From contig NC_080075.1 of the NCBI RefSeq assembly GCF_949987535.1, forward strand, positions 58,625,636 to 58,689,635: DNA of 64,000 bases. The letters run 5' to 3'. The first letter of the stretch is position 1, and each line of letters opens with the position of its first letter. A program made the position numbers and the translations under genes. Below the pieces are notes generated by a model, which saw only the letters and a program-made list of their open reading frames with translations, did no database searches and was not told where the DNA came from. Shown one piece after another: positions 1 to 11,595 of this stretch. Origin of the DNA: Balaenoptera acutorostrata. Taxonomy: Eukaryota; Chordata; Mammalia; Artiodactyla; Balaenopteridae.

Positions 1-394
1 GCAGTGACCTCGCCCTCCCCCTTCTTCTCAGATGACAAGTCTGGGCTCTGTCAAGGCAAGACACAGGAGCTGGGATGCAAGGAGCAATAAAGTTCAGCTG
101 CACCCTTCCCCACCCCCATAAAAAGCCTTCTCTGACTGCTTGGGATTGGGATTTTTTAATTTTATACTTGCTTCCTTAATAATTTGTTGGACACAGAGTC
201 AGGTACCCCTGGGAGTCCAGAAATGTTTGCAAGGAGGAAGGTTATGTTTCTGCTTTATTGATGAAAAAAGCCCTATTGAAGGATTTCTCGTTCCCACATG
301 AGGCCTTTTCTCAAAATCTTCTCTGATTCTTCCCAGATGGTGTCCAGCTCTCTCCCCGCAGCCCCTGGCAGGGTGGGGCTTCAGAAAGTAGGAG
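1..394. other. Non-repeat sequence, nothing recognised
   Basis: I see no gene, RNA or repeat signature here. Composition is mixed, with a T-rich patch around 150-180. Open frames are short and lack codon structure. Confidence 0.5.
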
Positions 395-495
395 GGTTTT
401 GTGTGTGACAGACCTGGGATCTCAGCTCTATCACTTAACCCTCTGAGGGGAGGGTACGGGGTGGGCATGGTCCTGAGCCTCAGTTTCTTCCCATA
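395..495 (+). repeat. MIR-like SINE fragment (weak)
   Basis: A degraded match to the central part of MIR: a 'gacctgggatctcagctct' segment is followed, after a gap, by 'cctcagtttcttccc'. MIR is an ancient tRNA-derived SINE shared by all mammals. The match is short and could be a chance resemblance. Confidence 0.4.
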
Positions 496-2235
496 GGACG
501 TGAGCCAAGAAATACACACAAGGTGCCTGGTGGGCAAGAAGGAAGGAATAAATATTGTCTTCCTTATTGCCTGCTTTATCCCAACACAACAGCTATCTTG
601 GAAACAAAATTTTTTTTTGACAACCAGAAGTTTAATTCTGGTGGGTGATAGGCGGGCCTGGTTGGCCAGCAGCAAAAGTCTTCAGTCAGCAGAGTTTGCC
701 TTTGTGCTCCACCTTCTCAAAGCCACTTCCTCTCTCTCTATCCTGTTTCCTCGTTTCAGGCCCTGCCTGGCCAGATCCCAGGGCCCTGGGGGTGGACACG
801 CTGGGAAGCCTTTGAAAGCCTCTCAGTCGGGTGTTGGTGAGGGCGGCAGAGCCTCGGTCTGGGGACTGACTGTCGGAATCCCAGGCTCAGGGCAGGCAGG
901 CTGGCGGGGAGGGTATTTTGGGGCAGGGGAGGGGGTGCGAGGTCCCTCCAGGGTCTGTCTGGTGGGCACCGTGACACGTGGTTGCGCGAGTCTCCCTCCT
1001 GCTTGGTTCTCTCAACTGCAGGTTTGGAGGTTTGATTTAAAGCCTCTTAGATGGAGGTTTTGCTGCCAAGGAAGCTCTGGCGGAAAATCAGCTCACTTTC
1101 ACCTTTTCAAAGTTTCCATGGTGAGGACTGAGCTGAGGGGGTCCTGAGACAGAGGATGGGGTTGTCACGTGTTTTTCGGTGGGGGGGGGTCGGTGGGAGG
1201 CGAAAGGAGCTTCAGGGTCTGGGCCCTGGGACATGGGCCCCACAGCAAGGAGGAAGGTGAAGGAAGGAGGAGGCGGGGTGACTGTTTGATCTTCCCTGCC
1301 GAGGAGGTGGAGGCCTCGGGGCATTGCAAGAGCGAGGATATTTCAGGGCCCCTGCAAGTCCCTGGGTGTTGGGAGCAAACCTGGTTCCTCACAGGGTTGC
1401 CTTCTGGGGCAGAGGCTGAAGGAGGTGCCAGCTGGGCATCGGTGGAACAGGATCTGCTGCCCCGCCTGGGATGTCGAGGCTGGGGCCAGGCACTGCCCTC
1501 AGCCGCCTCCTCCCTCCTCCCCAGGCTGTGGGCTCAAAGCTGAGCCAAGCATGAGACAGACGGCCTCTCTCCGCCTCTCTGTTCCCACCCCCATCCTGAC
1601 GGGGTCTGGTTTTCATCACCCATTAATCACCGAAGCTTCCTACGGCCTGTGTCTGTCTGTCCACACTCACCAGCCCCCTGGGCCCTGGGGGGATGGATAG
1701 ACAGACAGGCAGATGGTCTCTGACTTGGGGAAATTTAGAGTCACGCCGGGGGTTGCTCCCTGCTCCGAGGCAGGGGAGAGGCGTGCTTCCTGAGCTTGTT
1801 AGGTCACCCTCACCCCCAGCCCGGCCACCTCACCCCAGCAGCAGGCGGCAGGGGCCATTCGCTGTCCTGTTCACCAGGAAGGAAATGGGTTGGAGGGCTG
1901 AGGAATTCTAATTAAGCTTCCCCAGCTGGCAGCCCGGCTGGCGGGTGAGAACTGGCACCTCCAGCCCCACTAGAGTTGGTGCCAGCCCTGTTCGGCCTGG
2001 CCCGCTGGATGCCCACCTGCCGCTGTGGGAACCCCAGCTTTGGGCTGCCTTGCAAACCCCCTGAAAATTCCCAGATGCCCGGCTCCCTTCACACCACGTC
2101 TCTGGCCCTATCCTCACTCTCTTCTCCTTCGGCCCCCTTGCCATGACTTACCTGAAGCAGACGGAGCCTCTGGGACTGGGCCGCCAATGGGGCCCCACGC
2201 GTTCAGGCTGTCATCGCGCTCCCCCCAACTCCAGA
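496..2235. other. GC-rich unique sequence without a defensible gene
   Basis: About 1.7 kb of GC-rich DNA. Open frames on both strands overlap one another (for example 500-1147 plus and 756-977 minus), have no recognisable domain, and are what GC-rich noncoding DNA gives by chance. A short G-run lies at about 1182-1190. Confidence 0.5.
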
Positions 2236-2340
2236 GACCTGGGTTCTGATCTGGCTCCTCCCTGACCCACCGTGTGGGCTGGGGCCACTCACGTCTCTGA
2301 GCCTCAGTTTCCCTGACGGTGACAGTCCCAGTCATTAGCC
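2236..2340 (+). repeat. MIR fragment
   Basis: Order of MIR landmarks on the plus strand: 'gacctgggttctgatctgg', a degraded form of the usual 'ctgtgtgacc' segment, then 'ctctgagcctcagtttcc'. The 3' core and tail are missing. Confidence 0.65.
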
Positions 2341-3514
2341 AAAGAGGGTGCTCGTCAGTGTTGGGGAGCCCCTAGCTCCTCCAGTTACCATGGCCTGCCC
2401 ACCCCCGGGGGTCCGGGCTGGTGGGCAGCACAATGAAGGGCTGGGATTGGTCGTGGTGAGTGGCAAGGCAGCCAGCGGCTCCCAGTGGTGGTCACGGCAG
2501 AGAAGTGGGACAGAGTCTGAAAACCTGAAAATGACACCAGGGGTGATCTGTTCCTTCCTGGTCCAGTGTTCTGTGCCTCCCCAGAGCTGTGTCCCCAGAA
2601 CCCAGCCGTCCACAGCTCTGGCTCCACCTCCAGCCCTTCTCCAGGGCAGGCCTCTGGTTTATACACCTCTTGTAGGCCAGGCTGCCTGTGGGTGGGTGCA
2701 GCTCCCCAGCTGGATCCCAGCGGTGCTGGAGAGCCATGCAGAGCATTGCTGCACAAGATCTCAGGCAGACACGGAACCCCCTGGAGGGCAGATCCCATGG
2801 GACCAGGATTCTGAAGTCAGGGCCCTTCTTCCCATAAATCCAGGCTGCACATCTGCATACCACTGCACGGTGATTTGCATTCATTTGCATCCAAGTCCAC
2901 ATCCACCCCACACTACACTGTTCCCTTTTCCACCTCTAGTAAGACTAAATATTTAACCAGCAACTCCAAAGTTGTGGTATCTAAGCCTCCAACCCAATCC
3001 TGTACATTTCAAGTGGGTTTTGATGACCTGGTGTCTGCATGGGCCTGTATCTGGGCTGTCAGGGAGATGCAGGAAGGGGAAAATCAAGCCCTCGCTCTTG
3101 GGGCTTCACAGCCTAGAGGGGAACCAAATTCATGGGTGGGATCCTGGGAAAAGTGTTAGACGGAGTACACTCAAGTGTGCAGTAATGCAGACGGTGGCAG
3201 TGCTGGGGTGCGGTGGGAGCCCAGAGGGGCTGGAGGAGCACGGGCGGGGAGCTCCCGGGTCCCTGGCAAAGGGCTCTGTACACGCAGGCCACCGTGTTGG
3301 AGAGGGGCCTGTGACATCCAGGCGGCTGGGTTTTCTTGCTCAGCCCTGGGGCCCATGGCCCTCTTTGGAGCAGGCCCTACAAACAATTGCCTTGTGTTGT
3401 ACCACTGATCTGCTCCCGGCCTGGACAGAATGGCCCAAGTGTGTGGCCAGAGCCAGAGACAGCATCCAGAGAGGTAGCTGGACGTGAGAGCTCTGAGCAG
3501 GCAGGAGCGAGTGT
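2341..3514. other. Unique sequence, nothing recognised
   Basis: No repeat or exon signature is recognised. Open frames such as 2348-2956 (plus) and 2385-2798 (minus) overlap in opposite orientation, contain no known motif, and are treated as chance. Confidence 0.5.
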
Positions 3515-3672
3515 CCCACTCAATCCAATCCCCATCCGATGACAGGGGTGAAGGGGGTGAGGTCCAGAGGGGTAGGTCACGTGCTCCAGGGGCCACCCAG
3601 GAAGAGGAGGAGCCGGGACGTGAATCAGGCAGCCTAGCTCCTCGGCCTGTGCCCTCGACCACCACCCTTCCA
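3515..3672 (-). repeat. MIR, antisense
   Basis: Reads as the reverse complement of MIR: 'gaggtccagaggggtaggtc' followed by a degraded 'gggacgtgaatcaggcagcc' segment, matching the typical antisense MIR order (gagg.cagagaggttaagt, then gccgggattcgaaccc). It sits immediately before a plus-strand MIR. Confidence 0.65.
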
Positions 3673-3679
3673 GCCTCCT

Positions 3680-3840
3680 ATGAAGGGATGAGCTGGGCTG
3701 GGTTCTGGAGTCTGACTACCGGGGTTCAAATCCTGCTTCCAATGACTACCAGCTGTGTGGCTTCAGGGAAAGCACTCCATTTCTCAGCTGAGGTTTCCCC
3801 ACCCGTGGAGTGAGCGTAAGAACAGTACCTGCCTTGTGGG
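3680..3840 (+). repeat. MIR, sense
   Basis: Good MIR: 'ctggagtctgacta', 'ggggttcaaatcctgcttcc' (B-box region of the tRNA-like head), 'accagctgtgtggct', then a diverged CORE region ending near 'acagtacctgcc'. With the preceding antisense copy it forms a tight inverted MIR pair. Confidence 0.75.
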
Positions 3841-5090
3841 TACCTGACCCCCTCTGCGCAGTGCTCGCTGGGCTCTGTAGGAAATGCGCACCGCGTGTCT
3901 GCCGGGGGTGGGGACTGAGGGAGGAGGATAGGGACGGCCCGCTGTGGGCTGTGGGCTGTGTGAGGGGATCAAGCTGACTGGGGCAGGAACTGCCCAGGGA
4001 AGGAGAAGGGGACAAGGCCGGGTGGGGGAAGGGATCCATCATTCCAGAAGCAGATGTGGCAGATGTGTCCAGAGCTGCCCCAGGCTTGGCAGCCTCTCTT
4101 CACTGAACCCACTTGGTCACTCATATGATGCTGGGGCTCCAGGAACACGGGGGTGCTATGCCTTTGAGCCCCAGATCTTCAAAATGCCACCATCTCCCCG
4201 TGATTAGCCTTCAAGTCCCGTAGTGGGGTGAGATTTTGAGTTGCCTGTCATGGCACTCAAAAGCAATGCCTTAAGGTTAAGTTTTGGGTTCCTTCTCTGG
4301 GTTCCTTAAACAATGTCCAAGAAGGATGAGGACTTAGTCTCTCCATGTCATTGTGAAAAGCTAATCCCATTGTCAGGACAGGAAAACTGGGTATCTGTAG
4401 AGGAGGGGCAGGGGGTGCTGAACAGGGGCGAGAGAGCAGAATGGCGGGAAGCTAGGGTATATGAAGATAAAACCAGAGGTCCCCATTATAAGGAAACACA
4501 ATACACAGGGGCAGAAACACACTGAGACATACATTCCTGCCCACTCACAGGCCCACAGACCATCATCAAGAGGCCCAGAGGGTGGCAGGCCAGCATGCAG
4601 GTTTCTGGAATGCTCTTTCTTATGAGAGAGTCCATCCAGGGGTTTAGGATAAAGCAAGTCAGAGTGAATTAGCTCTCTACTTTATACCTTTAATTTAAGC
4701 ACACTGGGGCAGATTGAGTTTATCTGTTAACTGGGGTTAAAAGAGAGGTTTGGGGCTCAGCCTATTCTTTGCCCCAAAACCATGGGCAGGGAAGGAAGGA
4801 AGGAGACAGATGGTCTGAGACTGGCCTTCATGCTGGGTCCCAACCCCAATGCCCAGCCCTGTGCAGGACACCCACTGAAGGGTAGCCTGATCTGGCACAT
4901 TTGGGGTCACTGGGAGGGTCAGGTCCCTAACCCCTCCTTCATGGCAAACCCTCCTGGGCCATGTCACTCAGCCTCTCTGGGAAGAAAGCTCTGGGCCTTC
5001 TCTCTTCCACTATTGGCTTCACTCTTTTTCTTCCACCCTAAAATCCTGTGAGTACTCTTTAGAACTCCTCTTTTCTGCATGGCTTAGACC
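3841..5090. other. Unique sequence, nothing recognised
   Basis: Mixed-composition DNA with a short tandem 'gtgggct' run near 3943-3960. No exon with credible splice flanks and no repeat family is recognised. Confidence 0.45.
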
Positions 5091-5094
5091 CTTT

Positions 5095-5625
5095 GTGACT
5101 TGGGTCGCTCCCCCAGTAAAACTCACATACAATAGCGTTAACACAGCTGAAGTGCACAGCTGGATGGATTCACATATGTGTCTGTGCCCACGTGACCACC
5201 AGATGAAGAGATGGAACATTTCAGTGCCACAGAAAGTCTCCTGTGCCCCTTTCCAGTCAACACCACCCCTAGAGGTGACCAGTGGTCTATCTTCTATCAT
5301 CATCGATTCATTTTGAATGTTTTTGACCTTCTACAAATAGTATCTGGCTTATTTTACTCAACATCATGCCTGGGAGATTCATCCACGCTGTTTTGTGTGT
5401 AGCAGAAACGCTTGTGCTTTATCGCTGTGTATATGGATATATGAATCCATTATATGGATACACCTCAATGTGTTTAACCATTCTCCTTTTAATGGGGATT
5501 TGGGTTGTTTCAGTTTGAGGTACTGTGAATAAAGCATTCATGAGCATACTTGTTCATAGACATGTGCATTTGATTCACCTGGGTATATAACTAGGAGTGG
5601 AATTGCTGGCGGACTCGCAGTTTAA
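5095..5625 (-). repeat. Old L1 fragment, antisense
   Basis: The plus strand shows the complement of L1 3' sequence: landmarks such as 'ctggcttattttactcaaca', 'ttttaatggggatttgggtt', 'actgtgaataaagcattcat' and 'aggagtggaattgctgg' are the antisense form of the ORF2 end and 3' UTR of mammalian L1. It is truncated and contains stops in all frames. Confidence 0.85.
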
Positions 5626-5929
5626 AGAGATCACAGTCCTTCCTTCTCAGCCAGGCTTTGGGAAAAGGCAATGTTAGCAAAGCAAGTTGTCCCTTCCTCT
5701 CCATGTCCTCCTGTCTCCTGCGTGCAACTTCTTGGGAAGGTCAAGCAGCTCTTACACACTGCTTGGTGTGAGGAACTGCACAACCCACCCTGGAGGGCTC
5801 TGCACTTTGAAAGAGTCACTTGAAGAGGCCCGAACGGCTACAAAGGGAGTAGTGGGCTCTCCTTCAGGGGCTGGAAGGGAGGTCAGGAGAGGGTGAGGCC
5901 CAGGGCAGCGAGGCAGGAAGGATGTGATT
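5626..5929. other. Unique sequence
   Basis: About 300 bp between an L1 fragment and a MIR. Nothing recognised. Confidence 0.45.
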
Positions 5930-6060
5930 GCCCAAGATGCTGGTGGACATTAAGCTCCAGGGTTGATGACCTGCCCAAAGTCACACGGGCAGTATGGGGC
6001 CAGCTGGGTTGTCAGCTCAGATGAGCCTCACTCCAGTCCAGAGCTCTTTTGATTATAGCA
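5930..6060 (-). repeat. MIR fragment, antisense
   Basis: 'gacctgcccaaagtcacacg' and the following 'gcagtatggggccagctggg' match antisense MIR (tgacttgcccaaggtcacacagc, then gtggcagagccggga). Confidence 0.7.
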
Positions 6061-6694
6061 GACTGCTCTCTCCATGGGGGAGGCCTTTAAGGACAGTGAG
6101 GGGTCAGGGTCACAGTCCTGCTGATTGCTCCGCCCTAAGATCAGACTCCAGGCCGCCCTTTCTTGGCTTCTCCACCCCTGCCGGCCCACCAGCCTTGCCT
6201 CTGGCCAGGTCTCCTCTCCAGGAGACATTCACAGGCCTTGGACAGCCTGAGTCATAGCCATGGACTGGAGGAGAGAGAGAGACAGAGCCAGAGCCTGGGG
6301 GCTAGCATTGCCCAGGACCCTGTGCGGGGGCCTGCCACTGAGCCAGCATGGGTGAGTGGGGATAGCCCCCAGAGAACATTCCTGGAAAACAGCTTGCCCT
6401 GCATAACCACCTCAGGCTTTCCTGGCCAGACCATCACAATAGGTTCCTGATTGGCAAGGCTGATGGGATGGCTTTAAGCATCTGGTGAGGCCGTAGCAGT
6501 TCAGGGGAGGAGCTGCCTTGGCCTCCTGGAAACTGGTGATGGACATCTCCACTGGAAGTTTCTGGATGATGTGTTCTCAGCTAATACTAGGTGTGGTTCA
6601 CGGTGCGAAGACTTTAGGCTGCGGGATTAGGGATTCTCTGACTTTGCTGTTCTCCAGGAAGGGAGAGAGGATGGGCAGGTGTGCATGCACATAG

Positions 6695-6695
<1 letters not shown>
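6061..6695. other. Unique sequence
   Basis: No repeat family or exon recognised. It contains a short (GA) stretch at about 6270-6282. Confidence 0.45.

Positions 6696-6738
<43 letters not shown>
6696..6738. repeat. (GT)n microsatellite, about 21 units
   Basis: Essentially uninterrupted GT dinucleotides over about 43 bp, ending in 'gtgcgcatc'. Perfect runs of this length are usually length-polymorphic in mammals. Confidence 0.97.
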
Positions 6739-6742
<4 letters not shown>

Positions 6743-6756
6743 ATCTACTCCTCGGC

Positions 6757-6860
6757 CATTCATTCTGCGAATATTTACTGACTGCCCATTATGTACCACT
6801 AGGGATTCTGCAGTGAATAAACGAGACAAAGTCCCTGCCCTCAAAGGAGCTTATTAGACC
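6757..6860 (-). repeat. L2 3'-end-like fragment, antisense
   Basis: 'cattcattctgcgaatattt', then 'tgcccattatgtacca', 'gcagtgaataaacgagacaa' and 'agtccctgccctcaaaggag' follow the complement of the L2 3' end (ccctgccctc / cagtgaacaa / tactatgtgcc / aacaaatatttattgagc). L2 is an inactive ancient LINE. Confidence 0.65.
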
Positions 6861-6884
6861 CAGAACATGTGTCTCCATGTGATT

Positions 6885-7055
6885 GTGTGTGTACCTGAAG
6901 GTATGTATCTGCTGGAACATATGGCTGCCTCTGTGTGTATATGTGTGATGTATGTGTGTATGTGTGCGTGTCTGAAGCAGGTGGGGTTCGGAATATCTGA
7001 GTATGTGTGTGTGTGTGCCTGAACATATGTGTCTGAGCGTGTGTGTGTGTGTATA
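6885..7055. repeat. Imperfect TG-rich simple repeat
   Basis: Interrupted runs of gtgtgt mixed with tgtatgtgtg and 'gtgtgtctga'. A degenerate TG-rich tract, distinct from the perfect (GT)n about 150 bp upstream. Confidence 0.85.
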
Positions 7056-7785
7056 AAGGGGAGAGGATTACTCATCCACTCAGAAGGCTATTCAAGAAAG
7101 ACCTCTCCCAGAGCAGTTACATTTTCATAAATAAAAATAATCAGATAATGAGTTCATTTCCGATCTCAAGTTTGATGCCAACATTCCAGTGAAACAAGAC
7201 CCGCTGGCGGGCTGGCTGCTCTCTGTGTGGCTTGGATTAGCTGGGGAAAGTGCAGGGGTGAGACCTGCCACTTGCAGGCTGCAGGGGAGTGGCGGGGGAA
7301 GAAGGGGTGACCTACAGCCAAGGGAGCAGTTGCACATGCCTGGGGCTGAGAAGCCTCTCACCCTTACACGGGCATCAGCGGACCCCCCAACAGCCCGCAC
7401 AAGGCCTGAACTTCCTCCACTCATTCCTCTGGGAGCAGGAATGGGCAGAGTCGGTGCAGCTTTGTTAATGCAGATGGCCCCAGAAGGGGTGGCCCACCAG
7501 GCTTCCACGGGTCAACAGAGGCACGCAGGCCAGATGCGTGCTGGGGGAGCCGGTAGCGGGGTACAGAAAGAGCCTTGAGGGGAGGGGGGGCCACACTGGA
7601 ACCACAGCCCCTGTTTCTGCCTGGATTCACAGCGGGGGAGTCAAGCGTATGCCTCAGCTTGGCATTCACAGCCTTGCACGGTGCCTGCCCCAGCCAAGCC
7701 TACAACCTGTTCTCCTTGTCCGCCTCCCCCCACCTGTGCTCCTGCCAGACTGACCAATCCCCTGCTCCACCCTCTCTGTTCCCTC
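7056..7785. other. Unique sequence
   Basis: A 7110-7190 stretch is AT-richer than its surroundings and not repeat-like. The rest is GC-rich with chance open frames on both strands (7125-7508 minus, 7189-7578 plus). Confidence 0.45.
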
Positions 7786-7985
7786 TCTCCGGAATGCTCT
7801 TCCCCCAGCTCTGAATGTTCCAACTTATCCATCCTCTAAGATCCAGATGTCACCCGCTTCAAGACGTCTTCTCTGATTCTGCCGGCTGGGAGCGCTTTCT
7901 CACGCTCAGCAGATACCACCTTCTAACTGTCTCCTAGTTTTTCCTCCTTGAGTCCAAGTTCCAAGAGGGCAGGATTTGTGCCTCA
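7786..7985 (+). repeat. L2 fragment, sense
   Basis: 'cggaatgctcttcccccagc', 'ccatcctctaagatccagat', 'cacccgcttcaagacgtctt' and 'gagggcaggatttgtgcc' follow the order of the L2 3' region (ggaatgctcttcccc, tcaggtctcagctcaaatgtcacc, gagggcagggactgtg). Confidence 0.75.
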
Positions 7986-8384
7986 CGCAGCTGATTTTCC
8001 TCTGCAAGCCCCAGCCAGCCTGAAGATGGGCTGTTTCTAGGAGTTGGCCAGAAAGGTGACCTGAGTTATAGTCAGAAACATGCTCCTGGCCTATATCAGG
8101 GGAGTCTCTGAAAGGCTGTGCCTTAAGATTTGTCCCTGTGCTGAATTTGAGACCCAATGCCAGACAGGAATGCCTTGACAGTTGGACAGAAGCTGGGAGA
8201 AGGGCATCTGCGGGGAGAAGGGTGGGGAAGGGAGAGGGGCTTTTCCCAGGAGGCACAACTTGGACCCCAAATCAACACATCTGTGAGATGTCAGGGAATG
8301 ACACTGGGGTGGGGAAACTATGGCTAATCAATTCAGAGGCAGAGGCTGATTGTCTGCAAGTAAAAAAGAAGAATTCACAGAGGC
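7986..8384. other. Unique sequence
   Basis: Nothing recognised; about 400 bp between L2 fragments. Confidence 0.4.
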
Positions 8385-8490
8385 CATCTGTCCATCCGTT
8401 CATCCATCCATCCACTATTTACCCATTCATGCATTCAACAAGCAACACTGAGCACCTACTGTGTGTCAAAGTCTCAGGGGGCTTTACCTG
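8385..8490 (-). repeat. (CATC)n run and L2-like end, antisense
   Basis: Short tetranucleotide run of 'catc' units (about 8395-8416), then 'cattcatgcattcaacaagc' and 'tgagcacctactgtgtgtca', the antisense L2 3' terminus. Confidence 0.65.
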
Positions 8491-8499
8491 AGACTCCTC

Positions 8500-8690
8500 A
8501 CATAACTCCTCACATACGTTATTCATCGACTCCTCAGAACAGCTGGGTAAAGAATGTGTCAAGAACTCAGAGAGGAAATCTGAGCCTCAGAGAAGCTGAA
8601 GTCAATGTTCAGGGTCCCACAGCTGCTGAGGGCCTGGTCGGGATTTACACTCAGGTCAGGCTGCTTCTCCAAAGCCTGAGCGCTTCCCAC
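8500..8690 (-). repeat. MIR, antisense
   Basis: 'ctcctcagaacagctgggta', 'gcctcagagaagctgaagtc' and 'gggtcccacagctgctgagg' follow antisense MIR (ctcacaacaaccc, gaggctcagagaggt, ggtcacacagctagt). Confidence 0.7.
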
Positions 8691-9055
8691 GCCAGCGAGG
8701 AACAAATGGCTTATTTCTCAGTCTCTCCACGGCTTCAGGCTGAGCTGGATCGAGGCCTCTGGCAGTATGATTAAGCCTTACTTACTCTTTGTCTGGGAAG
8801 TTCAGCCTGTGTCCCTACCCAGTGCCTCCACCACAATTTTGCTATAAGCCAGCTGTCTTTATCTTTAAAAATCTTTGCTGACAAGGCCATTTGTAGGGGC
8901 AGTGTCCTAACCCAAAGGAGTAAAGCTCCACTAGTGGAATTTCTAGCATAGAGGGAAGCTTTGCTGGGCAGGGGGTCCTCTTATTTTGCTTAGAGGTAGA
9001 ACAGTCCTGGCAAGAGGGCCCAGCATGGGCTAAAGGGGTAGGCAGAGTTGAAAAT
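8691..9055. other. Unique sequence
   Basis: No feature recognised. Confidence 0.4.
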
Positions 9056-9220
9056 GTTCTCAAAAATCACTTGGGAGGTGGTTGAAAATACATATTCTGG
9101 GGCTGCATCCTTATAGCGCCTGAGTGAGCAATCTGGGTGGGCCCAGAAATCTGAATTTTTAACAAGCCCCAAAGGTTTTGAAATGAGTGGTCAGTGAACC
9201 CACAAGAAATCCCTTAATGG
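9056..9220 (+). repeat. MER5-like hAT-Charlie DNA transposon remnant
   Basis: 'atcacttgggaggtggttga', 'ggggctgcatccttatagcg', 'cccagaaatctgaattttta' then 'acaagcccc' match MER5A order (cacctgg.gggcttgttaaa, ctgggccccac, gaatttgcatttctaacaag). A non-autonomous, long-dead element. Confidence 0.6.
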
Positions 9221-11500
9221 GATTTAGGGGACAAAGAAATCCCGCAAAACAAGAATTTCCTCAATGCACTTGAAGATCATATCACTGTTTCGTTCAGCTT
9301 CGTCACACAGCTAATTGGCACTACGATGAATACCCCAAATCCTTCAGTTTTTTACATGTGCTAAGGCAGTTGATTTCTTGGACCCCATAAGCAGAGCCTA
9401 ACATTGAACTGTCTTCAGACTCATCTCTGAAATGGGGCTTATTCACCCAGCATGACCAAACCTGCTGGATTTTATTACTCAATGTATTTCCTACTCTTCT
9501 CAGATTTGATGGTCTGCAAATTTGAGGATTCTACCACCCACAGCTCCATCCCAGTCCCTGACAAAGATGTGGAAGGGTCCAAGGCTGTATAGGAAGCTCT
9601 CTCCCTGCAGCCACAGGCCTCGAGGCTCAGCCTCTGAGGACTCACAAGCTTTGGACATAACCGGCTCCACCCTCCAGGTCTCCATCATGAAGGATGCTAC
9701 GAAAAGCTGGCTGGAATCCAGCTACAAAGGCCGTGCATCTGGGTTTCTTCCCTCATCGCATCAGCAGGACACGAAGGCTGCCTGGATCAGGCCCTGAGCT
9801 CACTGCTTACTGCATTTTAGATGCACAAACCCATCTCTCCACGGTGCATGTCCAGAACCGTGATGTCAAGTTCACCGATGGGCAGAGCAGGTTTCTCTCT
9901 GCGCCCGCTCCTGAGCCCCAGGCCTGCCCTGGCATCCACACCGCAGTTGGCCATCTCAAGTGCTCCAGACTGGAGACCTATGTCCATGTTTATGACCCAG
10001 AAGAGGAGCTGTGTTGGGGTGCAGAGCTGGACAGAAGGGAGACACTTGCGGGAATTTGGTTTTCCTCCAGGATGGAGGTTTGAGGAAGTGGACAATGTAA
10101 TTAGCATGAAGCCTTGGAATGAAATTTCTCCTTTCCCCCTGGTGAAAGGGGCTGGGCTGTGCCCTCTGTTTCCTGAGGTGGAACTTGAGCCCTTGTGCTT
10201 GTTACGTGCAAACTGGGGAAAGAGGTGAAGAGAGGGACTCTGAGACTTAAATGTTCTGGCCCGGCTGGGAACACAGGACTCAGAAATTTGATCGGGGACT
10301 GTAACAGCTCCAGACGTTTCCCACATTTCTCGGAGGGCTTTCTCGCCAGAACTTGGGTTTCTTTGGAGTAATCCTTCCCCTTAAGCATGTCTCCCACTCT
10401 AACAGGGCTGGGTGGGGACAGGAAGCAAGCATTTACCGTGCTTTAGGGATTCTGCCTGGTTGTTTCTGAAATCACCACCAGCTGCCAGAAGGGAGAAGTG
10501 GGCAAGTGTTGGAGGAGAGTGGGGAGCGCCCCCCAGGACCCCCCAGAGCACTCCACTGAGCCAGCGAGGTCCAGTGATGGGTATTCCTGGGAAAGGACAA
10601 AGTTCTTCCTGCTTCTCAGGTTCTGAAGCTCCTTGACTGGGTTCGAGCTGTCCTTCGCCCCACGGAACTGTCCCATGCGCCCTGAGGGTTCCATGGCTGT
10701 CCACCCCTGTGGGCGTTGGGCGCCCTGCTTTGTGCTCTTTCAGGGGCTGGAATGGGGGGAGAGTGGCCTGACCCCTTGCTCCCACCACTGCCGCTTAGCC
10801 GCCCCCAACGCCAAGCAAGGGGCATAAGGCCCTCCTTGCACCTCAGCCCATGTCGGGGGCTGGGTGCACATTGCCACACAGCCCTGCCCCTCTCAGCAGC
10901 TGGAGGCGGCAGCTGCCGTGGCAGCGCTTTGTCTGTAAAAGGGACAGGACACGGAGGTGGCCGAGAGAGGAGGAAAGAGGAGATCGCGTCCTGCCTTTGT
11001 GGAGGTCGGGACTCAGCTCTGAGCCAGGGCTGTGCCCGCCCCAGCGAGGCACCAGGCCCCTCCCCCCAGCTTTCCATGAAGCCGAAATGGGGAACCGAGG
11101 AGAGACGTGAACAGCAACAAACCTCCTTTATGCCTATCACGCCCCCTGAAACAGTCGGGACCCTGGGTTCAGGTCTACTTTGTCACGAACTTACTTCGGG
11201 GGTCTGATCCCTCAGTCCGGGCTTCTCTCTCTTGTGTCTGTGGACTGCTGTGGCTTCACAATGAAGTGCCAGGGGTTTGAGATGCCACAGGATAAACGTG
11301 GCTCATCCTTCCAAGGTCAGGTTTACCAGATTATTGGAGGAAAAACCACCATTATATTTATAGCGAAATATCCATGTCTATGTTATGAAGTAGGAAGCAA
11401 AATTCACATCAGTTGTTAAGAAAACGTTTCAAACAAATTTCATACTTGGAGCCACTTCAAGCTATGCCCCTAGATGCTCCCTTTCTACTCCCTTCAGACA
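9221..11500. other. Unique, GC-rich sequence
   Basis: About 2.3 kb with no recognised repeat. Open frames on both strands (9817-10326 minus, 10616-11140 minus, 10716-11207 plus) overlap and lack domains. An AT-richer block at about 11290-11450 is not recognisably repeat-derived and would be worth a conservation check. Confidence 0.45.
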
Positions 11501-11504
11501 AATA

Positions 11505-11595
11505 CTCCAGCCCTCTGGGCCTCAGTTTCTTCATCTGAGAAGTGGGATTACAGCAATCTTCCACTTGACGAGACGTTTGTGAGGGTGATGGAGGT
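11505..11595 (+). repeat. MIR fragment
   Basis: 'ccctctgggcctcagtttct' followed by 'tcatctgagaagtgggatta' is the MIR central segment (cctcagtttcctcatctgtaaaatgggga). Confidence 0.65.

Noticed and set aside
1842..1858. CTCF-like core near 'gcagcaggcggcag'
   Set aside because: It departs from the consensus at key positions and such partial matches are common in GC-rich DNA; it would need matrix scoring and binding data.
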